This document shows positions 1 through 8,260 of a stretch of DNA of 62,891 bases, in pieces; the first letter of the stretch is position 1; each line of letters opens with the position of its first letter. Source of the stretch: Bacillota bacterium (lineage in GTDB: Bacteria; Bacillota; Sulfobacillia; JAJYWN01); assembly GCA_021791495.1 (NCBI GenBank), contig JAJYWN010000048.1, positions 1 to 62,891 on the forward strand, written 5' to 3'. The position numbers were made by a program, and so were the translations under genes. The notes under the pieces were generated by a model. That model saw only the letters and a program-made list of their open reading frames with translations, was not told the origin of the DNA and searched no databases.

Positions 1-2
1 GG

Positions 3-413
3 CCGGTCACTATCGGCACCATCGGGGGTGGAGACATCAAGACCATCGCCAAACGCTGGCCCACAGCCACCACGGTGGCGGTGGGCATCATCGCCGGCCT
101 TTCCAGCGGGTTCCTCGGCATCGGGGGAGGTGTCTTCCTTGTGCCGGCGCTGGTTTTCCTGATCGGCCTTCCCGAGCACGAGGCCCATGCCACTTCGGTC
201 ACCACTATCGTACCGACCACCCTGGTATCCGCCCTCATCTACGCGGGCAATAAGCTTGTCAACCTGAATCTAGCCTGGCAGCTGGCGGTCGGCGGCGTCG
301 TAGGGGGCTACATCGGGGCCAGGCTGATGAACCGCTGTCCGCCTCTACTTTTGCGGCGTGCCTATGCGGTGTTCATCGCGGCGATAAGTTTGAAAATGCT
401 CCTGGGCAGCTAG
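3..413 (+). CDS. TSUP (TauE/SafE) family permease, N-terminal half protein, 5' end outside window
   Basis: Membrane protein of the sulfite exporter TauE/SafE family, which moves small anions such as sulfite or organosulfur acids across the cell membrane. The frame is open to the left edge, so the start lies outside the window; the internal GTG at 75 is less likely because in-frame coding continues upstream of it. The visible part has the family's glycine-rich signature (SGFLGIGGGVFLVPAL) followed by hydrophobic segments and ends near the usual half-protein point. The next gene, 19 bp downstream on the same strand, is a second half-size TSUP protein with the equivalent motif. The two probably form a heterodimer equal to one full-length transporter. 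The transported anion cannot be read from sequence. Confidence 0.8.
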   Translation, partial: PVTIGTIGGGDIKTIAKRWPTATTVAVGIIAGLSSGFLGIGGGVFLVPALVFLIGLPEHEAHATSVTTIVPTTLVSALIYAGNKLVNLNLAWQLAVGGVVGGYIGARLMNRCPPLLLRRAYAVFIAAISLKMLLGS

Positions 414-432
414 GGAGAGGAGGGGAGGACGC

Positions 433-792
433 GTGCTGGTCATACTGGTCGCGGTCGTGACGGGGGTCCTGGCGGGGATGGGGGCGGGAGGAGGAAGCGT
501 CCTCATTCCGGCCCTGGTGTTCCTTTTCGGCGTCAAACAGCACATGGCTCAAGGCGCCGTGCTGCTGGCCTTCGTGCCCACCGCCGGCATCGCTGCCTAC
601 GCCCACTGGCGGAACGGCTTGATCCGCTTTGACTACGTGGCCAAGCTGGCGACCGGCAGCGTGCTGGGCGCTTTGGGCGGCGCCGGACTGGCTGCGGTCA
701 CCTCCGCGACCGTCTTGAGAAAGGTGTTCGGAGTCTACCTGGCGGTCATCGCCGTCTACGCTTTCTTCTGCAAGGACCACCTGCACGACTGA
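433..792 (+). CDS. TSUP (TauE/SafE) family permease, second half protein
   Basis: A 119-residue hydrophobic protein with about four membrane segments. Its N-terminal signature (AGMGAGGGSVLIPALVF) is the same motif as in the preceding gene. Full-length TSUP proteins are about 250 residues with two repeats of this unit; here each repeat is a separate gene. The start is GTG, with a strong purine-rich ribosome site (AGGAGGGGAGG) just upstream, after the stop of the first half. Translational coupling and heterodimer formation are inferred. Role as an anion exporter follows from the family; the substrate is unknown. Confidence 0.8.
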   Translation: MLVILVAVVTGVLAGMGAGGGSVLIPALVFLFGVKQHMAQGAVLLAFVPTAGIAAYAHWRNGLIRFDYVAKLATGSVLGALGGAGLAAVTSATVLRKVFGVYLAVIAVYAFFCKDHLHD

Positions 793-964
793 CACCGCCG
801 TTTCCTGGTCCTCTCCCGGTGCTTCCTCGCGGCGCTTCCTCGGCGTTCTCCGGCGCTTTCGTGCCGTCTCCCAGAAGGTCTACTCTGTAGGGCGTGGAAT
901 ACGCTGTAACAGGCAGTTACAAAGCGGCTTTCCAGGGACGTTTGGGCAGGGTGGGGGTGTCACT

Positions 965-1822
965 CTGAACAAGGTCGTCGTCGTCGCCGACAGTGGTTGT
1001 GACTTGCCGCCCGCATGGGCCACCGAGCTTGACGTGCCCGTGGTTTCCGTGTACACCACCTTTGACGGTGTGGCGCTCCGTGACGGCGTGGACATCACTC
1101 CCGAGGGCGTGGTGGAGAAGCTTCGCGCCGGACAGATGCCCACTCTATCCCAGCCTTCCCCGGGCGATTTCTATCAGGTCTACCGCGGTATCGCCGAACG
1201 TGCGCCGGGCGGGAAGGCGCCGCCCATCGTCTCCATCCATGTCACCGCCAAGCTGTCGGGCACGCAGAACTCGGCCGCCCTGGCCAGGCGGATGTGCCCG
1301 GACCTGGACATCACCATCGTCGACAGCGGCACTGGGTCTATGGGAGCCGGCTTCATGGTCCTGAAGGCTGCCCGCGCGGCCCAGGCGGGGATGGACCGCG
1401 ACCAGGTCGTCGCCATCGCCCGCCGTGCCGCCGCGCAGGCCTGCTTCTACCTGCTGGTACCCGACCTGGCCTTCATCCACCATGCCGGAAGGCTCGGGAA
1501 AGCCGCCGTCTGGCTGGGTCAAAGCCTATCGCTGGCGCCCGTCCTGTCCGTCAGCGATGGCGTCGTCGTCCCATACCGCCTGTCGCGCAGCAAGGATCGG
1601 GCCCTTCACGCCCTGGCTACGGCGGCCGCCCGCAGGTACCGCCGCGACCAGCCCATGTGGGCCGCCGCCGTCCACGTGGATGCGGAGAATGATGCCCGGC
1701 TGGTCCTGGACGAGGTGGCCGGCCTATTCCAGTTGGAGGAAAAGCACCTCCGGCACGCCGGAGCGGCCGTCAGTGCCGTCCTCGGACCAGGGACCGTCGG
1801 CCTGTGCATGCTTCCCGCTTAG
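965..1822 (+). CDS. DegV family fatty-acid-binding protein
   Basis: DegV proteins bind a fatty acid and present it to fatty acid kinase (FakA/FakB system), feeding exogenous or recycled fatty acids into phospholipid synthesis. Family features are visible: an N-terminal strand VVVVADSGCDLP, DGVDIT, QPSPGDF, the acyl-binding segment VDSGTGSMGAG and LVPDLAFIHHAGRLGK. Length is about 285 residues, normal for DegV. The family-conserved first strand lies upstream of the first TTG (1004) and no ATG, GTG or TTG precedes it in frame, so CTG at 965 is the best start, behind a weak G-rich ribosome site. A paralogue lies at 2649-3536. No fatty acid kinase gene is in the window. Confidence 0.85.
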   Translation: MNKVVVVADSGCDLPPAWATELDVPVVSVYTTFDGVALRDGVDITPEGVVEKLRAGQMPTLSQPSPGDFYQVYRGIAERAPGGKAPPIVSIHVTAKLSGTQNSAALARRMCPDLDITIVDSGTGSMGAGFMVLKAARAAQAGMDRDQVVAIARRAAAQACFYLLVPDLAFIHHAGRLGKAAVWLGQSLSLAPVLSVSDGVVVPYRLSRSKDRALHALATAAARRYRRDQPMWAAAVHVDAENDARLVLDEVAGLFQLEEKHLRHAGAAVSAVLGPGTVGLCMLPA

Positions 1823-1915
1823 CGTGCTCATCGTCATCTGCCCGCCCAGTTTCCTCGGCCAGCAGTCGGTGGTAGACTAGAGTCTGCTGGAGATGGAGGG
1901 ATCGTCACGGGGGAC

Positions 1916-2524
1916 CTGGGCGGTTGGGATTACGCTCTTTTCAAATGGCTTAATGGCCTAGCCGGACGCAACCGCATCGCGGACAGACTTGCGGCGGCCT
2001 TTACTTCCTATTCCCCATGGGTCTTTGCGGGGCTGTTCGCGTGCTACTTCCTGGCGGCGGGGCCCCATCCGGAAACCCGCCTGCGCATGCGGCGAGCCGT
2101 CATCATGGCTGGGTTGGCCGGGACTTTGGCCGTGGTCCTGAGCGGCCTCTTGGCGATGGCCATCTACCGGCCCCGGCCTTTCGTGGCCTTGCCTCCCGGT
2201 CAGGTGACACTCCTGGTCCCCCACGACCCAAGCTCGTCTTTCCCTAGCGACCACGCCGCCGGGAGCGCGGCCTTCGCCGTGGGCATGTGGCTCCTGGCAC
2301 CGCCTTCATCGTCCGCCCGATGGGTCTTCGCCGGTGTAGCCCTGCTAGTAGGATTTTCGCGCTTGATGGCCGGTGTCCACTGGCCCTCGGACGTGCTGGG
2401 GTCTTTCGTTCTCGGAGGTTTGGCAGCGGGGGTCACGCCTTGGGTGTTGCGGCCGCTTTATCCGCTGATCGAGTCTGTCCTGGCGTGGTTCGAGAGGGCG
2501 GAAGGGTGGTTCCGGCTGCGATAA
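1916..2524 (+). CDS. PAP2 family phosphatase, BcrC-like undecaprenyl-diphosphatase candidate
   Basis: Integral membrane acid phosphatase of the PAP2 superfamily. The catalytic motifs are present: YRPRPF (motif 1), PSDHAAGSAAF (motif 2, in the PSDH form typical of BcrC-like enzymes) and SRLMAGVHWPSDV (motif 3, with catalytic His and Asp). BcrC-type enzymes dephosphorylate undecaprenyl diphosphate at the outer membrane face during cell-wall lipid recycling. The N-terminal segment DYALFKWLNGLAGRNR is a family hallmark and lies well before the first ATG (2087). The only plausible in-frame start before it is CTG at 1916, with GGAGATGGAGGG some 15 bases upstream. This gives about 202 residues. The gene sits between two DegV genes, suggesting a lipid-related group. 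Substrate is inferred. Confidence 0.8.
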   Translation: MGGWDYALFKWLNGLAGRNRIADRLAAAFTSYSPWVFAGLFACYFLAAGPHPETRLRMRRAVIMAGLAGTLAVVLSGLLAMAIYRPRPFVALPPGQVTLLVPHDPSSSFPSDHAAGSAAFAVGMWLLAPPSSSARWVFAGVALLVGFSRLMAGVHWPSDVLGSFVLGGLAAGVTPWVLRPLYPLIESVLAWFERAEGWFRLR

Positions 2525-2648
2525 TCCCCGCGAAGCCACATATCCATATCCAGTAGGTAGAAACAAGGGTACCCATGGCCATCGGACGGCGGCCTCTCCG
2601 GGTGCCGTGCGCCGCCGCCGCATCCTTCCATCGTAGCAGGTGATAGAG

Positions 2649-3536
2649 TTGCGGAAGGTCGCCATCGTCACCGACCGGGCCTGCGACATTCCCGATGACT
2701 TGGCCGCGGAGCTGCGGATTACCAGGGTCCCGCTGTACGTCTCGTTCCCGGACCGCACCTACCGCGACGATGTGGACATCACGTCCGCGGAAATCCTGGA
2801 ACGGCTGGCTGCCGGCCAGTTCCCAAAGTTATCCCAGCCATCCCCGGGCGATTTCGCCGCAGTCTACCGAAGGGCGGCGATGAGGGCGGCGACGGGCTGC
2901 AGTGGTGGTCGCGCACGCAGTACGGACCGGCCCCTGAGCCTCATGTCCATTCACGTGACGGCACGGCTGTCCGGCATCCAGAACGCCGCTCGTCTGGGAG
3001 CGGGCCTTTGCCCCGACCTGGACATCTCCATCATCGACAGCCGGACGGGCTCGATGGGTGCCGGCTGGGTGGCCATCGAGGCGGCACGGGCAGCCCTGTC
3101 GGGACTGGACCGCGATGGGGTGCTGCAAGTGGCACAAGCGGCCGTGGAGCGCACGGCCATCTACCTTGTGGTGCCCGATCTGATCTTTCTTCATCGCGCC
3201 GGCCGGCTGGGGAAGGTTTCCGCCTGGTTAGGGCGCACACTGGCAGTCACCCCAGTCGTGACGGCGGCGGAGGGTGTCGCCTTTCCCTACGCCTTGGTCC
3301 GGGGACGCCGCCGGGCGCTGGACACCCTGGTCGAGGCGGCTTTCCACCGTTTCGGCGCGGCGCGCCCCCTGCGGGTGGCTGTGGTCCACGTCGCGGCCGA
3401 GGACGACGCGCGCCGGGTCCTGGACGCTGCCCGGCGCACCTTCAACGTCGTGGAAAGCATCCTCACGCATGCGGGGGCGGCGGTCACCGGTGGACTGGGG
3501 CCAGGGGCCGTGGCCTTGTGCGTGCTGCAGGTCTGA
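2649..3536 (+). CDS. DegV family fatty-acid-binding protein (second copy)
   Basis: Second DegV paralogue, about 295 residues. It shares with the first copy the N-terminal strand KVAIVTDRACDIP, DDVDIT, QPSPGDF, the acyl-binding IDSRTGSMGAG and VVPDLIFLHRAGRLGK. It is expected to present fatty acids to fatty acid kinase. Start chosen at TTG 2649 because AGGTGAT lies just upstream; GTG at 2640 overlaps that ribosome site. An Arg/Gly/Ser-rich insertion around residues 77-95, not in the neighbour copy, separates the early DegV motifs from the central sheet. Two DegV copies are common in Firmicutes and may differ in saturated versus unsaturated acyl preference; which is which cannot be told here. 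Confidence 0.85.
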   Translation: MRKVAIVTDRACDIPDDLAAELRITRVPLYVSFPDRTYRDDVDITSAEILERLAAGQFPKLSQPSPGDFAAVYRRAAMRAATGCSGGRARSTDRPLSLMSIHVTARLSGIQNAARLGAGLCPDLDISIIDSRTGSMGAGWVAIEAARAALSGLDRDGVLQVAQAAVERTAIYLVVPDLIFLHRAGRLGKVSAWLGRTLAVTPVVTAAEGVAFPYALVRGRRRALDTLVEAAFHRFGAARPLRVAVVHVAAEDDARRVLDAARRTFNVVESILTHAGAAVTGGLGPGAVALCVLQV

Positions 3537-3549
3537 GCCCGCGGGAAGT

Positions 3550-4422
3550 TCAGGACTTCAGACGCGGGTCCAGGGCGTCCCGCAGGCCGTCCCCGAAAAG
3601 GTTGAACCCCAAGACGGAGAGCATGATGGCGACCCCGGGGAAAGTACCCACCCACCAGGCTGTCCGCATGTAGACGCGCGCCCGGTTAATCATGTCGCCC
3701 CAGTCGGGTGTGGGCGGTTGGGCGCCCAATCCCAGGAAGCTGAGCCCGGCGGCCGTCAGGATAGAAGTGGCGAACTGCAGCGTGGACATGACCAAGACAG
3801 GGGCAACGACGTTCGGCAGGATGTGCACCAGGAGGATCCGCCCGTTGGTGCAGCCCACGGCACGCGACGACTCAACGAATTCCTTTTCGCGCAGGGATAT
3901 GACCGAACCGCGCACCAGGCGCGTATATGTGGGCGCGGAACGCAGGCCCACGGCCACCATGACGTTGTACAGACCCGGACCGAGGACAGCCACCACCGCG
4001 ATAGCCAACAGAATTCCGGGAAAGGCCAGCACCACGTCGGTGAAGCCCATGATGATCTTGTCGAGGACGCCTCCGTAGTAACCGGAAATCAGTCCGGTGG
4101 AGACCCCCAGGACCAGACCGATGGCCACCGAAATGAGGCCTATCTGGAACGACACCCGTGTGCCGTAGATGATCCGCGACAGTGTGTCGCGGCCGAAGTC
4201 ATCGGTGCCCAGCCAGTGCCCGCGCTGGGGAGCCAGGAGACGGAGGTCCAGGTTCTGGGCCTTATAGTCGTAGGGGGTCAGGTACGGAGCGAGCAGGGCT
4301 ATCACGGTGAGGACCAGGACGATGCCAAGGCCGATCACTGCTCCCCGGTTCTTCTTGAGGCGCCGCCATACTTCGCGCAACCCCGTGGGGCTGGAGGACT
4401 TGGTCTGTTCAGGCTTGGCCAT
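3550..4422 (-). CDS. Peptide/nickel ABC transporter permease (DppC/OppC family)
   Basis: Inner-membrane permease of a peptide-class ABC importer, about 290 residues. It has the OppC-type N-terminal domain (LRLLAPQRGHWLGTDDFGRD), six hydrophobic segments and the EAA-like loop near residues 185-205 (REKEFVESSRAVG) that contacts the ATPase. Start placed at ATG 4422, because AGGAGGAGAG lies just upstream; an earlier ATG at 4443 overlaps the stop of the preceding permease gene. It is the last gene of a five-gene minus-strand operon (two ATPases, binding protein, two permeases). Short peptides are the usual substrate; nickel or modified peptides cannot be excluded. Confidence 0.9.
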   Translation of the reverse strand: MAKPEQTKSSSPTGLREVWRRLKKNRGAVIGLGIVLVLTVIALLAPYLTPYDYKAQNLDLRLLAPQRGHWLGTDDFGRDTLSRIIYGTRVSFQIGLISVAIGLVLGVSTGLISGYYGGVLDKIIMGFTDVVLAFPGILLAIAVVAVLGPGLYNVMVAVGLRSAPTYTRLVRGSVISLREKEFVESSRAVGCTNGRILLVHILPNVVAPVLVMSTLQFATSILTAAGLSFLGLGAQPPTPDWGDMINRARVYMRTAWWVGTFPGVAIMLSVLGFNLFGDGLRDALDPRLKS

Positions 4423-4435
4423 GGGCGCTCTCCTC

Positions 4436-5377
4436 CTACTCATACCGGACCCGCGGGTCGAACAGGGCGTAGGTCAGGTCCACCAATAGGTTTATCACCG
4501 TGAACGTGGTGGCGAAGAGCATGACCACACCTTGGACGATGGGGAAATCCCGGGACCAGATGGCGTTGACCACCAGCGTGCCCAGCCCGGGCCAGGCGAA
4601 GACCTGCTCGGTGATGACGGCCCCGCCCAGCAGGAAACCGAGGTGCAGGCCAGTCAAAGTCACCACCGGGATCATGGCGTTCTTCAGCGCGTGGGTATAG
4701 ACGACCACCCGCTCGGCCAGCCCTTTGGCCCGCGCGGTCCGCACGTAGTCCTGGCGCAGGACCTCCAGCATGCTGGACCGGGTCATGCGGGCGATGGAGG
4801 CGGCCGAGGAAACGCCCAGAGAAAGGGCGGGCAGGGCGATATAGCGCCACCCCGCCAAGGTGAGCAGGCCCCCGCCGCGTCCGGACGGGGGCAACAGGTG
4901 CAAATAGTAACTGAACACCAGCATAAGCATGAGGCCTAACCAAAAACCAGGGATGGATATGCCCAAGAGGGCCACCCCCATGGACGCGGTGTCGAAGAAC
5001 GAGTTCTGTTTGGTGGCGGCGATGATGCCGCTGATGAGTCCGATGACCAAAGAAACGGCGGTGGCCACCACAGCCAGTTCTACCGTAGCAGGAAAGCGGC
5101 TCTTGATCTCTGCCGACACCAGTCTCGTGGAGCGGATGGAGCGGCCGAAATCCCCGTGCACAGCGTGAGACAGGAAGATCCAGTACTGGACAGGCAGCGG
5201 CTTGTCCAGACCCAACTGGACCCGGAGCGCTTCGACGTCTTCCGGGAAAGCCTCGGGGCCGGCGATGATGCGGGCCGGGTCTCCCGGTATCAGGTGCATC
5301 ATCATGAATACCAGGACGGATACCCCGAGGAGCAGGGGGATCGCCAGGAGCACCTTCTTCACGGCGTAACTGAACAT
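4436..5377 (-). CDS. Peptide/nickel ABC transporter permease (DppB/OppB family)
   Basis: First permease of the peptide ABC importer, 313 residues. The N-terminus (VSVLVFMMMHLIPGDPA) is the OppB/DppB signature, and the ATPase-contact loop VRTARAKGLAERVV lies near residue 215. ATG start with GAGGTGA upstream. The stop nearly abuts the next permease gene, suggesting coupling. Upstream, between this gene and the binding-protein gene, lies a 187-bp spacer filled with two strong hairpins (5415-5449 and the 97-bp element at 5461-5557). Such hairpins inside transporter operons commonly protect the upstream message and lower expression of the permeases relative to the binding protein; that role is inferred here. 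Confidence 0.9.
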   Translation of the reverse strand: MFSYAVKKVLLAIPLLLGVSVLVFMMMHLIPGDPARIIAGPEAFPEDVEALRVQLGLDKPLPVQYWIFLSHAVHGDFGRSIRSTRLVSAEIKSRFPATVELAVVATAVSLVIGLISGIIAATKQNSFFDTASMGVALLGISIPGFWLGLMLMLVFSYYLHLLPPSGRGGGLLTLAGWRYIALPALSLGVSSAASIARMTRSSMLEVLRQDYVRTARAKGLAERVVVYTHALKNAMIPVVTLTGLHLGFLLGGAVITEQVFAWPGLGTLVVNAIWSRDFPIVQGVVMLFATTFTVINLLVDLTYALFDPRVRYE

Positions 5378-5414
5378 GTGTGGGGGTCACCTCGATGACG
5401 AGCGGTGGGGTAGA

Positions 5415-5449
5415 ACCCATCCGGCCCGGCCAGACCGGGCCGGACGGGT
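5415..5449. repeat. GC-rich intercistronic hairpin
   Basis: CCGGCCCGG (5421-5429) pairs perfectly with CCGGGCCGG (5435-5443) around a 5-base loop, and the flanks ACCC/GGGT extend the stem with one mismatch. It lies between the binding-protein and permease genes, next to the 97-bp palindromic element. There is no T-run, so it is more likely a message-stabilising or processing hairpin than a terminator. Confidence 0.6.
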
Positions 5450-5460
5450 CCTACCTGTCT

Positions 5461-5557
5461 GAACTTGGTGGGGGCCGCTCCCTGCGCTACCTGAACGCTC
5501 CGTCTGGTCCAGCCCGGCTGCGCTGGTAGCTTCAGGACCCCGGCCCCCACACCCCCT
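5461..5557. repeat. 97-bp palindromic element, copy A
   Basis: Starts GAACTTGGTGGGGGCCG and ends CCCCGGCCCCCACACCCCCT. It matches copies at 57999-58096 and 58165-58261, the latter also exactly 97 bp. The element is an imperfect inverted repeat: the GGTGGGGGCCG end pairs with the CGGCCCCCACA end, and GCCGGGC-type blocks pair near the middle, so the whole unit can fold into one long hairpin. This copy lies between the peptide-binding-protein gene and its permease gene. It resembles REP/BIME-type intergenic elements in size and shape, but I do not recognise the family. Confidence 0.8.
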
Positions 5558-5564
5558 CAGAGTC

Positions 5565-7148
5565 TTACTTCTTGACCCAGAGAGGCACGAAGTTGTTCAT
5601 GGCCGGACTATGGACATAGCCCTGAACATTGGCGGCCATGGCCACGACTTTGTTCTCATTGTAGATGTAGATGTAGGGGATGTCCTTGTCCATGAGGGTC
5701 ATGGCCTGTCCGTACAGATCCTTGCGCTTGGCTTGGTCGGTGGTGACGATGGCCTGCTTCAGCAGATCGTCAACAGCTTTGTTTCCATAGCTCGTGTAGT
5801 TCCCGCGGCCGCCGGTCATGACCAGCGCGTCGAGGAAGAGCGACGGTTCGGGGCTGGACTGGGCCCAGCCGAGGAAGGCCATCTGGTACTTCTTCCCCTG
5901 GACGTCGGCCAGGAAGGCGCCCCACTCCAGGACCTTGACGTTGACCTTCATGCCTACCTTCAGGAGTTCTTGCTGGACGACCTCGCAGATCTCCTTATCC
6001 ATGATGTACCGGCCGTTGGGGGAGTGGATGGTGATTTCGAGCTTCTTGCCGTCCTTGGTCCGGATGCCGTCTGGGCCAACCTTCCAGCCGGCCGCATCCA
6101 GAAGGGCTTTGGCCTTATCCAAGCTATACTCCCATCCCTGGACCTTAGCCGGGTGAGCCCAGCTGGTATTCGGGACGATGGCGTCGCCCGGCGACACCAG
6201 GCCCTTCAGCATCTTGTCCACGATGGACTTGAAATCCAGCGCATGGGCCATGGCCTCACGCACCTTGACATCGCTGAGGATGGGGTCGCTCGTGTTGATA
6301 CTCAGGTATCGGACGTTGTAGGCGCCGACATTGTAGACTTGGATCTTGGGGTTCTTGGACAGGCGCGCGATGTCTTCCTGGGTCAACTTGCTGATGTAGT
6401 TGACCCCACCTGTTTCGAGTTCCACGATCTGGGTGGCGGCTTCGGGGATGTTGCGGAACACGATGCCGTCGAGTCCAGGCTTGCCACCCCAGTACTGGTC
6501 GTTCCGGACTAGTTCGACCTTCTGGCCGGGCGTCCACTTGACGAACTTATAGGCGCCGGTGCCCACCGGCTCGAAGGCAAAGTTCTTGCCCTTCTCCTTA
6601 TAGGCCTTGGGGCTGGGAATCATGCCGGCGTTGGTCATCAAGGTGTACTCGATGAAGGCGGCGTTGGGCTGAGTCAGAACGAAGTCGACAGTGTAATTGT
6701 CGATAACTTTGACTTCCTTGATGACAGCGAACTGCTTCTTGAAACGGGGGACCGAGTCCTTAGCCTGGATACGATCGATGTGCCACTTCACCACATTGGC
6801 GTTGAATGGTTCGCCGTCGGTGAACTTGACGTTCTTCCGCAGCTCGAAGCGCCAGGTCAGGCCGTCCGGGGACGGGGTCCACTTGGTGGCCAGACCAGGG
6901 ATGAGGTTGCCGTCTTTGTCGCGTTTCACCAATGCATCGTAGATCTGGCTCGCCACGAAGCTGGACGGAGCGTCCCCGATATCGATCGGGTCAAGCTGAA
7001 CGATGTCGGTGACGTTGGCGATAGTCAGAGTACCGCCGGAGCCACCGCTGGCCGTCTTACCACCGCCACAGCCTGAGGTGAGCAGCAGGGCGACGATGGT
7101 CAGCGCGGTCAGAAGTACAAGTGCGCCTTTCTTCGAAGCTCTCTTCAT
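5565..7148 (-). CDS. Peptide ABC transporter substrate-binding lipoprotein (SBP_bac_5)
   Basis: Extracellular solute-binding protein of family 5, about 527 residues, feeding the adjacent Dpp/Opp permeases. It begins with a lipoprotein signal peptide: basic MKRASKK, a hydrophobic stretch, then the lipobox LTSGC, so it is anchored through Cys to membrane lipid. The mature part has family-5 landmarks: an early DPIDIGD segment, RFELRKNVKFTDGEPFNA, and late IYIYNENKVVAM. The start at 7148 follows a clear AGAGGAGGATC site; the open frame further upstream is not needed. Ligands are probably oligopeptides, given the peptidases and D-amino-acid enzymes nearby. Its gene lies between the ATPase and permease genes. 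Confidence 0.9.
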   Translation of the reverse strand: MKRASKKGALVLLTALTIVALLLTSGCGGGKTASGGSGGTLTIANVTDIVQLDPIDIGDAPSSFVASQIYDALVKRDKDGNLIPGLATKWTPSPDGLTWRFELRKNVKFTDGEPFNANVVKWHIDRIQAKDSVPRFKKQFAVIKEVKVIDNYTVDFVLTQPNAAFIEYTLMTNAGMIPSPKAYKEKGKNFAFEPVGTGAYKFVKWTPGQKVELVRNDQYWGGKPGLDGIVFRNIPEAATQIVELETGGVNYISKLTQEDIARLSKNPKIQVYNVGAYNVRYLSINTSDPILSDVKVREAMAHALDFKSIVDKMLKGLVSPGDAIVPNTSWAHPAKVQGWEYSLDKAKALLDAAGWKVGPDGIRTKDGKKLEITIHSPNGRYIMDKEICEVVQQELLKVGMKVNVKVLEWGAFLADVQGKKYQMAFLGWAQSSPEPSLFLDALVMTGGRGNYTSYGNKAVDDLLKQAIVTTDQAKRKDLYGQAMTLMDKDIPYIYIYNENKVVAMAANVQGYVHSPAMNNFVPLWVKK

Positions 7149-7259
7149 TGATTGATCCTCCTCTTTGGACACAGCCTTCCGCCGATTCCTATATGTTGGT
7201 AACTGATTGTGGCCGTTTGCTCTTGATGACGCTGCCGCCCCTACCACCCCTGCCGGTCC

Positions 7260-8258
7260 CTATCTCGCCAGATGGCAGGCTACGAAGTGGTCAGGCTCCA
7301 CTTCGCGCCACGCCGGTTCAGCCTCCGCACAGATGGGCTGGGCCGAACCGCAACGCGTCCGGAAGCGACACCCTGAGGGCAGGTGCACCGGGCTGGGGAC
7401 GTCGCCCTCGAGCACGATGCGCTCGCGCTCAAGCTTGGGGTCGGGAACGGGGATGGCGGACAGCAGGGCCTGAGTGTACGGGTGTTTGGGCGAGGAATAA
7501 AGGTCCTGCTTGCGCGTCATCTCCACGATCTTCCCCAAGTACATGACGGCGACCCGGTCCGACATGTGTTTGACCACACTGAGGTTGTGGGCGATGAAAA
7601 GGTAGGTCAGCCCAAAATGCTGTTGCAGGTCTTTCAGCAGGTTCAGGATCTGAGACTGGATGGAGACGTCCAGGGCGGAGACGGCCTCGTCGCAGACCAC
7701 GATCTTCGGCTGCAGAGCTAGCGCTCGGGCTATCCCGATACGCTGGCGCTGCCCGCCGCTGAACTCGTGGGGGTACCGGTGCATGTGGTAGGCCGAAAGC
7801 CCCACCAGTTCCAGGAGTTCAATGACCCGTTTCTCGCGGACCACCCGGTCTGTAACGCCGTGGACCAGCAGCGGCTCACCCACGATATCGCCGATGGACA
7901 TGCGCGGGCTGAGGGAAGCGTAGGGGTCCTGGAAAATAATCTGCATCTCGGCGCGGAGCTTTCGCATCTCCGGCTCAGACAGGGTGAGGATGTCCCGCCC
8001 CTCGAAGAACACCTGTCCTGAAGTGGGCTCGGCCAGCCGTAGGAGAGTCCGGCCCGCGGTGGTCTTCCCGCAGCCGCTTTCGCCTACCAGGCCCAGAGTC
8101 TCGCCGCGGCGGATGAAGAAGCTCACTCCGTCCACCGCCTTCACGTAGGTGCGGGGGCCGCCAAAGAGACCTTGTTTCCGCGGGAAGTACTTGACCAGGT
8201 TCACTACGTCGATGAGCTTCTCGGCAGTCGTCGCGGCCGCCGCCTCCTCCGTCGCCAT
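7260..8258 (-). CDS. Oligopeptide ABC transporter ATP-binding protein (OppF/DppF type)
   Basis: Cytoplasmic ATPase subunit, about 332 residues. Walker [10 protein letters not shown], signature SGGQRQR, Walker [12 protein letters not shown] (with A in place of the common P after the Glu) and switch-His IAHNLSVV are visible. The C-terminal extension with cysteines ([17 protein letters not shown]) is the Opp/Dpp domain, which can hold an iron-sulfur cluster in this family. Start placed at ATG 8258, since the upstream open frame is proline/glycine-rich and lies inside the preceding gene's end. It is two bases from the stop of the partner ATPase gene. The pair energises uptake through the two downstream permeases. 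Confidence 0.9.
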   Translation of the reverse strand: MATEEAAAATTAEKLIDVVNLVKYFPRKQGLFGGPRTYVKAVDGVSFFIRRGETLGLVGESGCGKTTAGRTLLRLAEPTSGQVFFEGRDILTLSEPEMRKLRAEMQIIFQDPYASLSPRMSIGDIVGEPLLVHGVTDRVVREKRVIELLELVGLSAYHMHRYPHEFSGGQRQRIGIARALALQPKIVVCDEAVSALDVSIQSQILNLLKDLQQHFGLTYLFIAHNLSVVKHMSDRVAVMYLGKIVEMTRKQDLYSSPKHPYTQALLSAIPVPDPKLERERIVLEGDVPSPVHLPSGCRFRTRCGSAQPICAEAEPAWREVEPDHFVACHLAR

Positions 8259-8260
8259 CG

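Noticed and set aside
433-792. Frameshift between the two TSUP halves rather than two genes
   Set aside because: The second half has its own strong ribosome site and start after a clean stop, and half-size TSUP pairs are known; not fully excluded.
5461-5557. 97-bp element as a simple transcription terminator
   Set aside because: It is too long, has no T-run and occurs in multiple copies, including inside a coding region.
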